Below, in pieces: positions 42,530 through 54,063 of a stretch of 64,000 nucleotides of DNA (position 1 is the first letter of the stretch; each line of letters begins with the position of its first letter). The position numbers and the translations under genes were made by a program. The notes below the pieces were generated by a model. That model worked only from the letters and a program-made list of their open reading frames with translations. It was not told where the DNA came from and made no database searches. Source of the stretch: Lithobates sylvaticus (Eukaryota; Chordata; Amphibia; Anura; Ranidae); the NCBI GenBank assembly GCA_028564925.1, contig CM053026.1, positions 609,169,614 to 609,233,613 of the forward strand. The letters are read 5' to 3'.

Positions 42530-43440
42530 TGTGTTTGTAGGTTGCGGCAAAAAGGGGAGGGAGGGGGGGGCAGAGTGGGATACCTGTGTGACAGGTATGG
42601 GAACAAACGGGTTGCGCGCGTGCGCTGAGTGGGATGTTCCATGGGCCTATATGTAAAAAACTCGGGGGGGGGTGCGTGACACCCGAGGTGAGCCAGGAGG
42701 TGACTGGCCGGATGGTTGATGCTCGGGTGTCCGTCTGTGCTCGGCACGGACTGGTTAACCAGAGCCCCCCCAGGGCGGGCGGTACTGGGGGGAGTGGCTA
42801 CTGATTGACTTGCTAAGTAGGAATGTTTCGATCTGTAGCATTTGACGTAGGTTCGGTCAGCTAATACTTGCACTGCCAGCAAGTCATGAGACTAGGTGAC
42901 CTTGTCTGCGTAGTGAAGGCTTGTGCTTCGAAAAATAGAGTGACATGCATAGAAGTATGTGACAGTTTACTAACGCCTGGAGATTTTATCAAAAACTATG
43001 GTGTTCTGCTTGGATGGGGAGGGGAGATGTGTGAACGAAGCAGGATACCGTTCGACGGTATGGTAAAAATCGGGGATGCGCGTGAGCGCTGGGTGAGTTT
43101 GTTTCTTTGGCCTGTGGAACTCAGAGAATGCGTGACAACCGAGGTAAGCCAGGAGGTGACTGACCAGGTAACCGATGCTCGGGTGTCCGTCTGTGCTCGG
43201 CACGGACTAGTTCAACCAGGGCCCCACCAGGGCGGTACTGGGGGGAGTGGCTGCTGGTTGGTTGCTAAGTAGGGATGTTTCGATCTGTAGTAGTTTGACG
43301 TGGGTTCGGTCAGCTAATACTTGCACTGCCAGCAAGTCATGAGACTAGGTGACCTTGTCTGCGTAGTGAAGACTTGTGCTTCGAAAACAGAGTGACATGC
43401 ATAGAAGTATGTGACAGTTGCTAACGCCAGGGTACTGAGC
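42530..43440. repeat. Tandem ~455-bp direct repeat in the 5' leader
   Basis: Two head-to-tail units. The words AGCCAGGAGGTGACTG (42691/43146), AAGTCATGAGACTAGGTGAC (42881/43334) and GACAGTT...CTAACGCC (42961/43413) recur at 452-465 bp spacing. The unit lies upstream of the gag-like region. Confidence 0.8.
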
Positions 43441-44535
43441 CAAATAAGTATGTGGGAGGGGGATATGTAGTGAAAGGTGTGAAGAGAATGGAAAACTGAA
43501 ACAACAACAACCTACGCACCTGCTTGCTGCCCTAGTGACGGAGTCTCTGTTGGGGTCAAACCTGGTAGACCTGGTACCTACGGTAGGGTGACGTAAAATA
43601 TATTAGTGAGAGATGGGTTGCAAGAGCTGATTTGGGGCCGTAGTTGACCCCCTGGTGAAGAGATGCAAGCCCTCAAGAAAAAGGGGTTGTTTTTTTTTTT
43701 TTTAATTACCTGAAAAAGGAACGGGATGGTCTGATCCTGTTGTGTAGGAGACCAGGGGCGATTTACTGACCTAAGGGAAAGGTGAAAAGGGATAGAGAAA
43801 GGCGTGAGTAGCTGAGTTTGCTACTGGGGAAGTTGTGGCTGCGAGGCCAATGGAGGTCGAGCTGCAACGATTGCAGAGGTGTGTGGGAGGGTGGATGTGG
43901 GAGCCGTGACACAAACCTGCGGTGAAGCAAGATGTGCGGGGGGCGGCTGTGCCTCACATTGGCTGGGTTGCCGTGGAAGGCAAGGAGTGGATTGTCTTGC
44001 TGAGGTTTGCAAGGTGTGGGGGCCCATTTACACGAACTTGCGGTGACTGCAAGAAGTGTGTGGGGAGGGCAGTGACAGATGCTCTGGTGGGTGTTTTTTA
44101 TTTTTTTATTTTTTTTGGGGGGGGGGGGGGCAGGGGGGGGGCTGCGGTGTACGTGTGAGTGAGGGGGTGCTTGCACTGGGTAGCGGTGCGTAACAACCAG
44201 TGATAGTGGGGTGAATTGTGGGGTAGGAAACAAACAAACAATAGCATGGTAGTCGAAATGACTCAGTGGAAAAACAGGGGTTTCGATGTAACGACGAAAA
44301 AGCATAAATCCTACCTGCGACGCTGAAGCGAACGAACTGGGGGTGCGATCGGGAATCGAATCAGTAATCTGGAAACGAGGAACGTAGGACAACTCAGGAA
44401 CGTGTACTGAGTTGTTTGTCGGCCTGGTGACGTGGAATACGGCGCGCTGGAACCGACACCGGCCGCGTGGAGAGGTCTGGTATGTATACCCTCCGGGCTC
44501 CTCCCATAATTGCAGGCCACCATGCTGGCCTTCCT
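43441..44535. other. G-rich leader-like sequence
   Basis: No supported gene. It is strongly G-rich on the plus strand, with G tracts near 44117-44148. Open frames on the minus strand are Pro-rich artefacts. A short (TA)n run lies at 44536-44553. Confidence 0.4.
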
Positions 44536-44559
44536 ATATATATATATATATATAGCGCC

Positions 44560-45900
44560 GGGCTCCTAATGAGCAGACGCTATTGTTTTTCAGATTTAGT
44601 TGCCTGCCTGAAGCTGTAGTTTGGCTCAGGCCAATTATGCTAAAAGTTCTGGTTTCTTTATCAGTTCAGCTGGGTTGCACTGGTTTCCACTTGACCGTAG
44701 GTGTCGCTGTCACAAACGCTGCAAGCTGGATGTATTGAATGTCACCCCTTGCTCGGAAATAGCCCAGTGGGAGTGTTTTTCCTGCTGTACATCCGGGAAG
44801 ATGGTATTTAAGGTACCAGCGCCATTTTCCTGGGTCTTACGTTTTTGGGCTTTTTGCCTTCCTGTTCTTGGGGTCCGTTAGCCCGACCTCATGGCCCTAC
44901 TGGCCTGGGATGTGTATAGCAAAGTCCTGTGCCTCGGGGCCGGCTGGCCCGAGGCTATGCAACTGAGAGGGTAGGCCCGAAAAGTCTCGGGGGGCCTACT
45001 GATCCAGGGGTGGTCCGGTGCTCTCTCGCCTACAGAGAGAGGCCCAGAAACTGGAGGATCCATGGGAGGACTTATCGAGGAGAGGACCGAGCGCAAGGCT
45101 GGTAGCTCTGGAGGAGCCTGGAAACTCAGTTGAAGGACGCAACCCGGATCAACACCCATACAGTATCGCCGGGTTGGCTGAAAGAGACTGGTACTGTATG
45201 GTCGTTCTCAAGAACCCTCAGTACAGGGGGTCCCCGACTTACGAACGCCCGACCTACGAACATCTCCTACTTATGAACGGGGCGCTGCGGGGATCCTCCG
45301 CCATACAGGGGGTCCCCGACTTACGAACGCCCAACCTACGAACATCCCCTACTTATGAACGGGGCGCTGCGGGGACCCTCCGCCATTTTTCGCCGTCCTC
45401 CTGCCGTTCTGCGCATGCGAGGCCATACGGAGCCTCGGAAAATGCCGGCAAACTTCGGAAATGTCCGTAATTTGCCACGCATGCGCAGAACGGCATTAGG
45501 CGGAACATCGGAAATGTCCGGAAATGTCCGTATTTGTCGGTCTGCGCATTCTGACTTCCGAACAGGCGGGCAGTCCCTAACGAGTTCGTAACTCGGGGAC
45601 CCCCTGTATTGCTTTAATTTAATTGATAAGTCTGTGGCAGAGACTTTGTCGAGCACCCCACCGGCTGCTAGGTCAAGTGAGAGGGGCCTATCCGGTGGCT
45701 GCTGGATCCAGTCAGTGTAGTGTTGTCCTCTGGATCTGAAGAATACCTCTAACCCGCAATTATCAGGTGCCTGAACTCACCCCTTAACCCTCTGACCTTC
45801 CATTGAAATACTTTGCCTTTATTTCAAATAAATAAGCGAAAAAGGACTGTGTTGGAATTCACATTCTTTGGGCCACTTTCCACGGGAAGGTAACGGTAAG
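44560..45900 (+). other. Possible LTR or leader remnant interrupted by a MITE
   Basis: The outer part (44560-45220 and 45608-45900) has AAATAAATAAG near 45830 and retroelement-like GC-rich text (GAGAGAGGCCCAGAAACTGG), but I cannot place LTR boundaries. It may be another retroelement's end or single-copy DNA. Confidence 0.25.
45224..45606 (+). repeat. CAGGGGGTCCCCG MITE, pogo/Tigger-like, partly duplicated
   Basis: The inverted ends CAGGGGGTCCCCGACTTACG / CGTAACTCGGGGACCCCCTG are flanked by TA on both sides, as in pogo/Tigger elements. The first 82 bp occur twice in tandem (45224-45305 and 45306-45387), each preceded by TA. Confidence 0.75.
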
Positions 45901-45937
45901 CCCAAAACAAAACCAGCAGCTCCTTCGGGGGTTAGTG

Positions 45938-46000
<63 letters not shown>

Positions 46001-46030
46001 ATTTATATATATATATTTATATATACATAA
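45938..46030. repeat. (TA)n microsatellite
   Basis: TA run of about 90 bp with TTTA interruptions. The Ile/Tyr-rich open frame across it is an artefact. Confidence 0.9.
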
Positions 46031-46067
46031 ACCCCATTGTGTACTTAAAAGTGGGGTATGCCTGTAT

Positions 46068-46330
46068 ATATTATACACTGAGCAAAATTATTGTGTTTAT
46101 CCCTATTTGTTTACTTTTGTGTTTACCCCTATTTATCATGAGCTGAACTCAAAGATCTACAACTTTTTCTATGTAACCAAAAGGCAAATTTCTCTCAAAT
46201 ATTGTTCACAAATCTGTGTTAGTGAGCACTTCTCCTTTGCAGAGATAATCCATCCACCTCACAGGTGTGGCATATCAAGATTCTGATTAGACGGCATGAT
46301 TATTGCACAGGTGAGCCATACCCATTTTTT
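46068..46330 (+). mobile_element. 5' end fragment of a Tc1-like transposon
   Basis: It begins with the terminal sequence ACACTGAGCAAAATTATTG. Familiar inner words follow: CATGAGCTGAACTCAAAGAT, GTGAGCACTTCTCCTTTGC, GATAATCCATCCACCTCACA, GGTGTGGCATATCAAGA. These are widespread in fish and frog Tc1/mariner elements. No transposase is readable. Confidence 0.7.
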
Positions 46331-46856
46331 TAATTAAGTGCCATGTGTTATCATGTGCTGCAGTAATGCATAGATTTGAGTGAAGGGGGTCTTAGGGTAT
46401 AATTCATAATAAATTAACAATCTCTAGCATCTTTTTTATAATGGAAATAGGTTATTGTTGAGCAAATGAGCATCAAATGCTTGTTAACCCTGGTCAAATT
46501 GCTCTGAATTCTCTGGCACTTATAAATATGCATCTTCACCTCATTAGATATTCTCTATAAAAGCACAAGATGAATACTTAAAAAAAGAAGATACTCTTAT
46601 TCTGGAAAATGTTAAACAACAATTCATTTTCCAAGAATAGCTGAACTGTTTCCAAAGAAATGATTCAGCAGATATTCATGGCAATGTTCTGTTGCATCAT
46701 TTTGAAAGCATTGAGTCACTTTAAAATGTATAGTGAGCTAATTATGACAGCACAGGTGTGCTCTGTTCCACAGAATGCAAAATATAACTGTGCCATTTAC
46801 AGAATCTAAAGGGGTTGGCTGCTCATTCTGCCAGTTATATCAGGGAATATTTTCAA
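46331..46856. other. Unclassified AT-rich DNA
   Basis: No gene or repeat boundary is seen. Confidence 0.35.
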
Positions 46857-47480
46857 CCACAGGGGTAACTAGAGCTTTCAGGACCCCAGGGCAAGAAACC
46901 ATTAAGGGCCCCCCGTGACTATTTTTCTAGCTGGGAATCGGGACTTCCACACTACCACTACCGAACCCCCCCCTGCCGCCCAAGTAATAGCAGCAGTTCC
47001 AAGACCACACTACAGTACAGCCATAGCACTCTTCTCCTGCCACGGACACACAAACAGGAGAAAAGTGCTCGCTTTTTACAGCACAGATCGGCCGCCACCC
47101 AGTTTTGTGACAATAACAAATGAATATTCGCTATTGTCACACTGATCTTCCCCCCGGCCAATCAGGAAGCGGGTCCTGAGACCCATCACCTGATTAGTTG
47201 AAAGGACAGGCGATTATATTAGATGCCTAGGGGGAGGAGGGAGGAGACGCACGGCGGAAGCCACCCTGATGCAGAGGCGGAGGAGACACGATAGAAGCTG
47301 CCGCCCGCTGCCTGTAGCATAGTAAGTGCAGGGTTAGATGACCGACCGCGAGACCCCCCAGGGGGATGTGGGTGACCCGACCAACTGGCTGACAGCAGGG
47401 GGGTGGGATGGTGTGCTGCGGGCTGACTGGGGGGGTGGTTGTTTGCCGCCCCCCCAAAAAAATACACCAGCCGCCACTGG
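46857..47480. repeat. Composite of hAT MITE fragments
   Basis: The left edge (GGGGTAACTAGAGCTTTCAG, AAGAAACCATTAAGGGCCCC) matches the start of the hAT element at 21506. The right part (GATGCCTAGGGGGAGGAGG ... CACCAGCCGCCACTGG) matches the fragment at 24225-24441. So two hAT-type families are joined here, one probably inserted into the other. Confidence 0.6.
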
Positions 47481-47593
47481 TTGGTGGTCAGCTGACTTCC
47501 TCATTCAGCGCCCCCTCCCTACATGGCTGCAGGGCGGTGACGGTACCACCCCTCAGTGACAATGCTGATCCTCTCTTCAGTGGCGAGAGGAGT

Positions 47594-47825
47594 GTGGGCC
47601 CCTCACTGTGGCAGAATGGGTGGCAGCAGTGGGCGGGGCCCCTCACTGTGGCAGAATGGGTGGCAGCAGCGGGCGGGCCCCTTACTGTGGCAGAACAGGC
47701 GGCGGCAGAGGGCGGGCCCCTCACTGTGGCAGAACAGGCGGCGGCAGAGGGCGGACCCCTCACTGTGGCAGAACAGGCGGTGGGCCCCTCACTGTGGCAG
47801 AATGGGCAAGCGGGCCCCTCACACT
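47594..47825. repeat. 39-40-bp minisatellite, six units
   Basis: CACTGTGGCAGAA recurs at 47604, 47644, 47683, 47722, 47761 and 47790 (the last unit is short). Open frames over it are artefacts of the array. Confidence 0.85.
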
Positions 47826-48055
47826 AAAGATGATGCACAAGAAAACCCGCAAACTTTGGGCCCAATTTGGACATTTTCACTTAGGGGTGTACTCACTTTT
47901 GTTGCCAGCAGTTTAGACATTAATGGCTATGTGTTGAGTTATTTTGAGGGGACCGCAAATTTACACTGTTATACAAGCTGTACATTCACTACTTTGTAGC
48001 AAAGTGTAATTTCTTCAGTGTTGTCACATGAAAAGATATAATAAAATATTTATTA
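47826..48055 (+). mobile_element. 3' end fragment of another Tc1-like transposon
   Basis: It reads GTGTACTCACTTTTGTTGCC, CAGTTTAGACATTAATGGCT, GTTATACAAGCTGTACATTC and CAGTGTTGTCACATGAAAAG, the familiar 3' UTR of a Tc1 family found in fish and frogs. The terminal repeat is cut off by the MITE at 48056. Confidence 0.7.
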
Positions 48056-48532
48056 TTAAAGAGGGAGTCCACCCGAAAAAAAATTATTAAAAGCCAGCAG
48101 CTACAAATACTACAGCTGCTGACTTTTAATGAATGGACACTTCTCTTTCCTGGAGTCCAGCAATGTCTGCAGCCGCGGCCGATCAATCGCTCAGCTCTTG
48201 ACTGCTGCCGGCGCCATTCTCGCAAGGGAATCAGGAAGTGAAGCATTGCGGCTTCACTTCCTGGTTCCCTACTGCGCATGCGCGAGTCACGGAGCACAAT
48301 GAGAATGCTCCGCGCTGTCTCTGGGACCCGTGTGTGTTCCAGCAGACAGCGCGGCAGGACAGGAAGAGGCATAGACTCCTGTGGGAGTCTATGCCCGGAA
48401 GTGGGTGTAAATACCTGTCTTAGACAGGTATCTGCACCCCCCTCCCCCCTGAAAGGTGCCAAATGTGACACCGGAGGGGGGGGAGGGTTCCGAAAAGCGG
48501 AGGTTCAATTTTTTGTGTGAACCTCAGCTTTA
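48056..48532 (-). repeat. TTAA MITE, AAAGCGGAGTTCC family, inverted copy
   Basis: TTAA flanks both sides. Inner blocks (GTGAAGCATTGCGGCTTCAC, CAGGTATCTGCACCC, AGCAGCTACAAATACTACAGC) are the reverse complement of those at 5536-5950. Confidence 0.75.
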
Positions 48533-48723
48533 AGCAGCTAAATAAGGCCTGTAGCTGTTCTCATAGCTCAAATCCAGCAAGCACAGCACAACACACCTGT
48601 CAGATAATGCTGCTTTGAAAATTGAGCATCACAAATCCCATGCACACAACAAGGTGTTAACATAGATTTGGATAAATTCTCTGCAGGAACTATTATGAAT
48701 AGTTATGTTTACATAGATTTTTT
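48533..48723. other. Unclassified
   Basis: Short spacer without features. Confidence 0.3.
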
Positions 48724-49198
48724 TTAAAGTGTTACTAAACCGAGGACCCTTCATTCACTATATATGGTCTCCCACAGTACACAGAACATGAAAGTACAAT
48801 TATTTTAGTAAATATAAACTGCTAAATACCTTTTATCATCAGCAGTATATAGCAGTCTTGTGACTTCTATCATTGTTCTGCCCAGCACTGGTTACAGCTT
48901 GTAAGAGGGGTTTTCATTCTCCTCTGACTGTCCTGTGAGGCTGCATGACCCCTGATTTTCTATGTAGTGATCACATGCACCCCCCTCCCCCCAACTAAAA
49001 AAAATGCGCTGAGTGCCTCCAAGGCTCTGTACTATCAGCAGATAAATTGGGGAAGGAGCGGATCACAGAAGACAGGATCAAACAGCCTTTTTACACAATG
49101 CAGAGGATTTACCCCTTAGGTTCCACAGTGAGTATAACAAGCATGCTTTACTGCATATACAGACTGATTTTACTGTTGTGGGTTTAGTAACAATTTAA
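48724..49198. repeat. TTAA MITE, GTGTTACTAAACC family
   Basis: The left end TTAAAGTGTTACTAAACC and the complement of the right end (TTAAATTGTTACTAAACCC) are inverted repeats with TTAA flanks. It is related to the short element at 156-328. Confidence 0.75.
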
Positions 49199-49374
49199 AG
49201 CCTAACTCCAGCTATTTTGTATTATCATTTTTTCATGTGGAAGTGTTACATTTTCTGTTAGGCTTTCATCTTTTGTCTGTGACACCATTAAGTGGTGACA
49301 CTTGAAATGGGAGGTAAAGTTGTTACCAGGTAAGGAAGACATGGTCAGTTCTAACCTTTCCTCACTCTACTTAA
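49195..49374. repeat. TTAA-bounded repeat sharing its left TTAA
   Basis: It starts TTAAAGCCTAACTCCAGC at the TTAA that ends the preceding element and stops at TTAA 49371-49374. The ends do not form a clear inverted repeat. Confidence 0.4.
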
Positions 49375-49381
49375 AGTGATA

Positions 49382-50148
49382 TTAACCACTTCAGCTCCGG
49401 AAGGTTTACCTCCCTTCATGACCAGGCCATTTTATGTGATACGGCACTATATTACTTCAACTGACAATTGCTCGGCCGTGCGACACTGTACCCAAATACA
49501 ATTTTTGTCCTTTTTTTACAACAATAGCTTTCTTTTGGTGGTATTTGATCACCTCTGTAGTTTATATTTGTTGCGTTATAAACAAAAAAAGATAATTTTT
49601 TGAAAAAATATATATTTTTAACTTTCTGCTATAACATACATAACATACCCAATAAAAAAAAAAAAAATCTAATTTCTTCATTAATTTAGGCCAATATGTA
49701 TTCTGCTACATATTTTTGGTAAAAAAAAAAATCCCAAAAAGGGCATGTTGATTGGTTTGCACAAATGTTATAGTGTCTACAAGCTATGGCATATTTATTT
49801 TTTATTTTTTTACCAGTAATGGCAGCGATCAGCGACTTATAGCGGGACTGTGATATTGCAGCCTACAAATCGAACACCTAACTGACACTTTTGACACATT
49901 TTGGGGAACAATCACACTAATACGGTGATTAGTGCTAAAAAAATGCACTATCACTGTACTAATGACACTGACTGGGAAGGGGTTAACATCAGGGGTGATC
50001 AAAGGGTTCAATGTATGCCTAGGTTGTGCTTACTTACTGTGGGGGAGGTGCTTTGATTGGGGGGAGGCAAAAATCCATGTTCCTGCTTAGCAGAAACACA
50101 AGATCTGTGCCTTCCCTTCTGACAGAACGACAATCTACCTTGTTTATA
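49382..50148 (+). repeat. Family A TTAA MITE, copy 5 (3' end missing)
   Basis: It starts TTAACCACTTCAGCTCC and carries CTTTCTTTTGGTGGTATTTG and TTGATTGGTTTGCACAAATG. It fades after GAAGGGGTTAACATC and a G-rich block; no terminal CCACTT...TTAA is found. Confidence 0.7.
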
Positions 50149-50560
50149 GAAGAAGTCCTATTGGGACAAAACACATAGGGCGGAGTTACATGTCCACATC
50201 ATTGCGCTACACAGAAGTTGAAGCAGACGTCAGTTTACCTGCCTGGATGTATTGTTTTTATGTGTATCTTTCAACTAATTTTGTGATTGTTACACTCTTT
50301 TAATAAAATATCAGCTTGTAAGGCTATATAGTGTTTTATTCATTTGCATTATGCTGTGGGAGTTCATGGTCCTATTGGTGGTCATATCAGGAGATGACAC
50401 CTCTACTGTATCTGTGAGCCTTGCTGGAATATGCACACTACCTTTATAACCCCAAAGCGTGTTTGACCTTCCTGATAGGGGGTCCTATTCTTCTGGTAAG
50501 AATACAACTTATCTGGTATGGTGACGGTTGGCCTCTGTGGTAGAGGGAACATGATTTATT
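50149..50560 (+). repeat. Unclassified repeat with a degenerate hammerhead-like start
   Basis: AGTCCTATTGGGACAAAAC followed by a GGGCGGAGTTACATGTCC block resembles sequence I associate with Penelope-like element leaders. No coding domain is seen. See the separate finding. Confidence 0.25.
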
Positions 50561-51610
50561 TCATCTCTGACCCCTGGCTACAGGATTCTTCAATTCACAT
50601 TTTTTCATCTTTTTTTTTAATTTCATCTCCTTTTATTTTTCACTCTATTTGGAATTTTCATCACCTGTTATGAGATTGACTGGAATTTGAGACTTTATTC
50701 TTTATCGAGACACAATTCGTTTTTTATATGTCACTTCAATGGAGAGAACCAAGAATTCCTTCACTTTGGTGGGATTTCCTCCTATTTCCTGTTTTGGATG
50801 TAATACAGGAAGTAAAGGGAAATATTGTCAACAGGGCACAGAAAAAACAAAAAAACAAGGGATATAACCATCCCTTAATCAAAAATAAAAAAGGTTTTGC
50901 CTTTTTCGACCTTATGGTTTGTAATAACTAAGTACAGCAATCATTAAGAAATCTGTATTTATATTTTAAAGTTATGCTTAAAAGAGAAATATTTGAACAG
51001 AAATATTACTATGACATTTATGCCACATGTAATCGTGTGTCAGTTGAGTTTTGTAGAAAAACAATCCTTCAAGCAATGCCCTAGCTTCACCCCTAAAATT
51101 CAGTAATCCAGATGTGTAACTGACCGATGAATATATTGATAATCCAATATAATTACACATGACAAATCCTATCGTTTGTTAAGTTCATGTATCACTGACA
51201 AGACCTGATCCTTCTCTATAATTCATTTTGACTATGTTGGCTTTCAAGGTCAGTTTGGCCTAAGAAATGTGATAATCGTCCTTTTACACTTAAATTGTTT
51301 AAAAAGTTCAATAGCTTATGTCCTTTTGTAGTATTCTTTTCAGAGTGTTCATTTATCATACATGTAATGCACCGGCTACATGATTATGGAGAATCAATTT
51401 CTTTCCACTTGAAACGTAAAGCCATTTTATAATACAATTTCACAACAAATGTATGGCTTTATTTTTCCAGTAAAGCGTTGAATGAATTCAATAAACTTTA
51501 TTAATTATTATTCACTGCATATCCATCAATTCTTGTTTGGCTCTTAAATGCTTTATGTGTTATTGAACTCTAAAGCTCAAAGCAAAATAAGGCAATATAG
51601 TAGATCCTTA
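50561..51610. other. Unclassified AT-rich DNA
   Basis: No supported gene. Short open frames at 50728-50931 and 50978-51160 have no recognisable domain. Confidence 0.35.
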
Positions 51611-52602
51611 TTAACCGCTTCATCCCCAGATGATTTTACCCCCTTCCTGACCAGACCACTTTTTGTTATTTGGCACTGTGTCGTTTTAACTGACAATTGC
51701 GCGGTCTTACGACGTTGCACCCAAACAAAATTGACATCCTTTTTTTCCTACAAACGGAGCTTTCTTTTGGTGGTATTTGATCACCTCTGCGGCTTTTATT
51801 TTTTGCGATATAAACAAAAAAAGAGCGTAAATTTTGAAAAAAACACAATATTTTTAAATTTTTGCTATAATAAATATCCCCAAAAATATATAAAAAAAAC
51901 ATTATTTTTTTTCCTCAGTTTAGGCCGATATGTATTCTTATACATATTTTTGTCAAAAAAAAATTGCAATAAGCGTATATTGATTGGTTTGCACAAAAGT
52001 TATAGCGTCTACAAAATAGGGGATAGTTTTATGGCATTTTTATTATTAATTATTTTTTTTAATAGTAATGGTGGCGATCTGCGATTTTTATCATGACTGT
52101 GACATTATGGCGGACACGTCGGACAATTTTGACACATCTTTGGGACCATTGGCATTTTTACAGCAATCGGTGCTATAAAAATTCATTGATTACTGTAAAA
52201 ATGTAACTGGCAGTGAAGGGGTTAACACTAGGGTGCAATCAAGGGGTTAATGTGTTCCCTAGAGTGTGTTCTAATTGAAGGGGGGAGGGAACTTTGTAGG
52301 GTAAGAGATAGATCACTGTTCATACTCTGTATGAACAGACGACCTGTCACTTCTCCCCTCAGAGAACCGGAAACTGTGTGTTTACACACACAGATGCCGG
52401 TTCTCTGTGTGCCCCGAGCGAACACGGGAGCCTGTCGGTGATCGTGACCGCTGGGCACTCGCATCGGCTCCATGGGCGAGCAGGGGGCACGATCGTGTGC
52501 CCCTAGTGGCCACAGGGCGAGGCGATGTTACATAACATAGTTTCGCACAGCCAAGCCATTCTGCCGCAGTACAACTGCGGCGGCTGGTCGGCAACTGGTT
52601 AA
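51611..52602 (+). repeat. Family A TTAA MITE, copy 6
   Basis: Full length (992 bp), from TTAACCGCTTCATCCCC to GTCGGCAACTGGTTAA, with TTAA at both ends. A GTGTGTTTACACACACAG palindrome marks the 3' third, as in copies 8 and 9. Confidence 0.85.
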
Positions 52603-52694
52603 AGATAGTGCTATACTTCTCTCAGAATTTAAAGTCAATAATACTTATCTAAAATCCCACCCAAAAAAACAAACATATTATTCATCAATCCTTA

Positions 52695-53695
52695 TGTAGC
52701 GATACCCCCAGTTAAGAGGGCCGCAAGTTTGTTTTGGGTCCCTGAGTACAGCTCCACCAACCCCCCGGCAATTTGCTCTACCCGCTCTGGCACAGTTAAT
52801 CAAGGGGTATGTATCTAGGCACATATAAATACCACTTATACTCTAAGTGTAATGGACTCAAACTCACAGGCAGACTGTTAGCTGAAATAACTGTCTTTAC
52901 TTTAGTAATATGAAAAGCAATGGTAACATGCATTTAAACATTTGACTTACAATACACATGAACAGGTCCCTGCAGTATGTGCTATAAACATGTACACATA
53001 TGTGGGTCTGGACAGCAATGGGGAACGGAGCGCCAAGTGTAGCGACCGTCTGCTATGCACCTCTAACGGGTGCCTAACGCCTACCTAACGGACCAGGCCA
53101 GATCCCTAGCAATAGAGCTCAGTCCTTGAGAAAATACAGTATTCTTCACCGGCAAGAGAACTGTAGAGGTGGTGCACATGTAGCTTTAAATGGTGTGTTT
53201 GTAATCCACAAGAAAGAAACAATCTGCTGCTCTGAGGTAATTATGCCTTGGCAGTTCAATAGGCATAGAGTGAAAGTGACAATGTAGGATGAGCCTCTCA
53301 GCTCGCTCACCACTCCGGGGTACCGTCCTTAGCTCCGGGACCTCCCCTGGCGGCGTCTGGCCTCCTCCGTCACAGCCCCTGTCCTCTCTCCGACCGACCG
53401 TTTGTAGGCAAAAGTCTCCGCTCTGCTGCTGCTGACAATGAGGGGTGAGAGTCTCTCTCCGTCTGCTGCAAGGCCCAGGCTTCAGGCCTTCAGCAGTCCC
53501 GGTCCGCACAGGTGTCTCCTCACTCAGAAGTCTCTGCGTCACCAGCCCAGTCAGAAGAGAAAGAGGCGGTCTCTCCTCTTCCCTTTTATCACCTCCCCCA
53601 GCAGCCTCCCGGGCGGAAACAACCATCCTCCCGGGAGCCTGGGGAATTATGGGGACTGTAGTCTTCTCCCCTAAAAGGGGAACGACCCCGCTACA
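52695..53695 (-). mobile_element. Probable solo LTR (fossil)
   Basis: The boundaries are TGTAGCG and CGCTACA, short inverted ends beginning TG and ending CA, 1,001 bp apart. A perfect 4-bp duplication, CTTA, flanks it (52691-52694 and 53696-53699). On the minus strand GTGATAAAAGGGAAG could be its TATA-type promoter, giving the orientation. No internal retroelement domain adjoins it, so it is best read as a single LTR left after recombination. Open frames inside are not genes. Confidence 0.6.
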
Positions 53696-53699
53696 CTTA

Positions 53700-54063
53700 A
53701 ATATTGTGGCTGCATTCGTTTTCTGTTTTTTAGTTTAGTTTTTTATTTGATTTTCACCTGGTGATGCAGCCAGTAACACACTTTCTGTCTTATGGTAGCT
53801 CCTGTATCTATAGAGGCGCAACAGAGACACCTTTGGAGAGGAGTGGGTAGTGTTAGATCTACTAACAGATTTAGATTGACTTTACATAGAGTGACTAACA
53901 AATGAAAACCTCACTCCAGCTAACACTTTAGACAGATACAGAAACATTTTGGGATTCATTTTTTAGCAATTTGAATACAAGCTGACCCCTATCAACAAGC
54001 ACCTCTATCAATGTTAAATGGTTTGACTCAATCCTCTAACTTCCACTTTTGCTGGACAGCTTA
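53700..54063. other. Unclassified
   Basis: AT-rich; it contains a TTCACCTGGTGATGCAGCC word. No gene is seen. Confidence 0.3.

Larger units (their letters stand above)
39260..44535 (-). mobile_element. Ngaro/DIRS-like retroelement (fossil), limits approximate
   Basis: On the minus strand a gag-like region precedes an RT-RNase H region, followed by direct repeats at the left end. I see no LTR pair, no integrase and no tyrosine recombinase. The RT/RNase H resembles Ngaro/DIRS-type elements common in fish and frogs rather than gypsy or LINE enzymes. The right 1.1 kb (43440-44535) would be 5' leader. Total about 5.2 kb. The RT-RNase H frame is long and open; the gag region shows a few breaks. Confidence 0.65.

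Noticed and set aside
43763-44392. 209-codon Pro/Ser/His-rich minus-strand frame
   Set aside because: G-rich leader of the Ngaro-like element read on the opposite strand of its G tracts; no recognisable domain.
45868-46146. 92-codon frame with Ile-Tyr repeats
   Set aside because: Translation of a (TA)n microsatellite.
53186-53738. Arg/Pro-rich frames of 78-146 codons in GC-rich DNA, considered as a host exon
   Set aside because: They lie inside the proposed solo LTR, lack splice context and occur on both strands.
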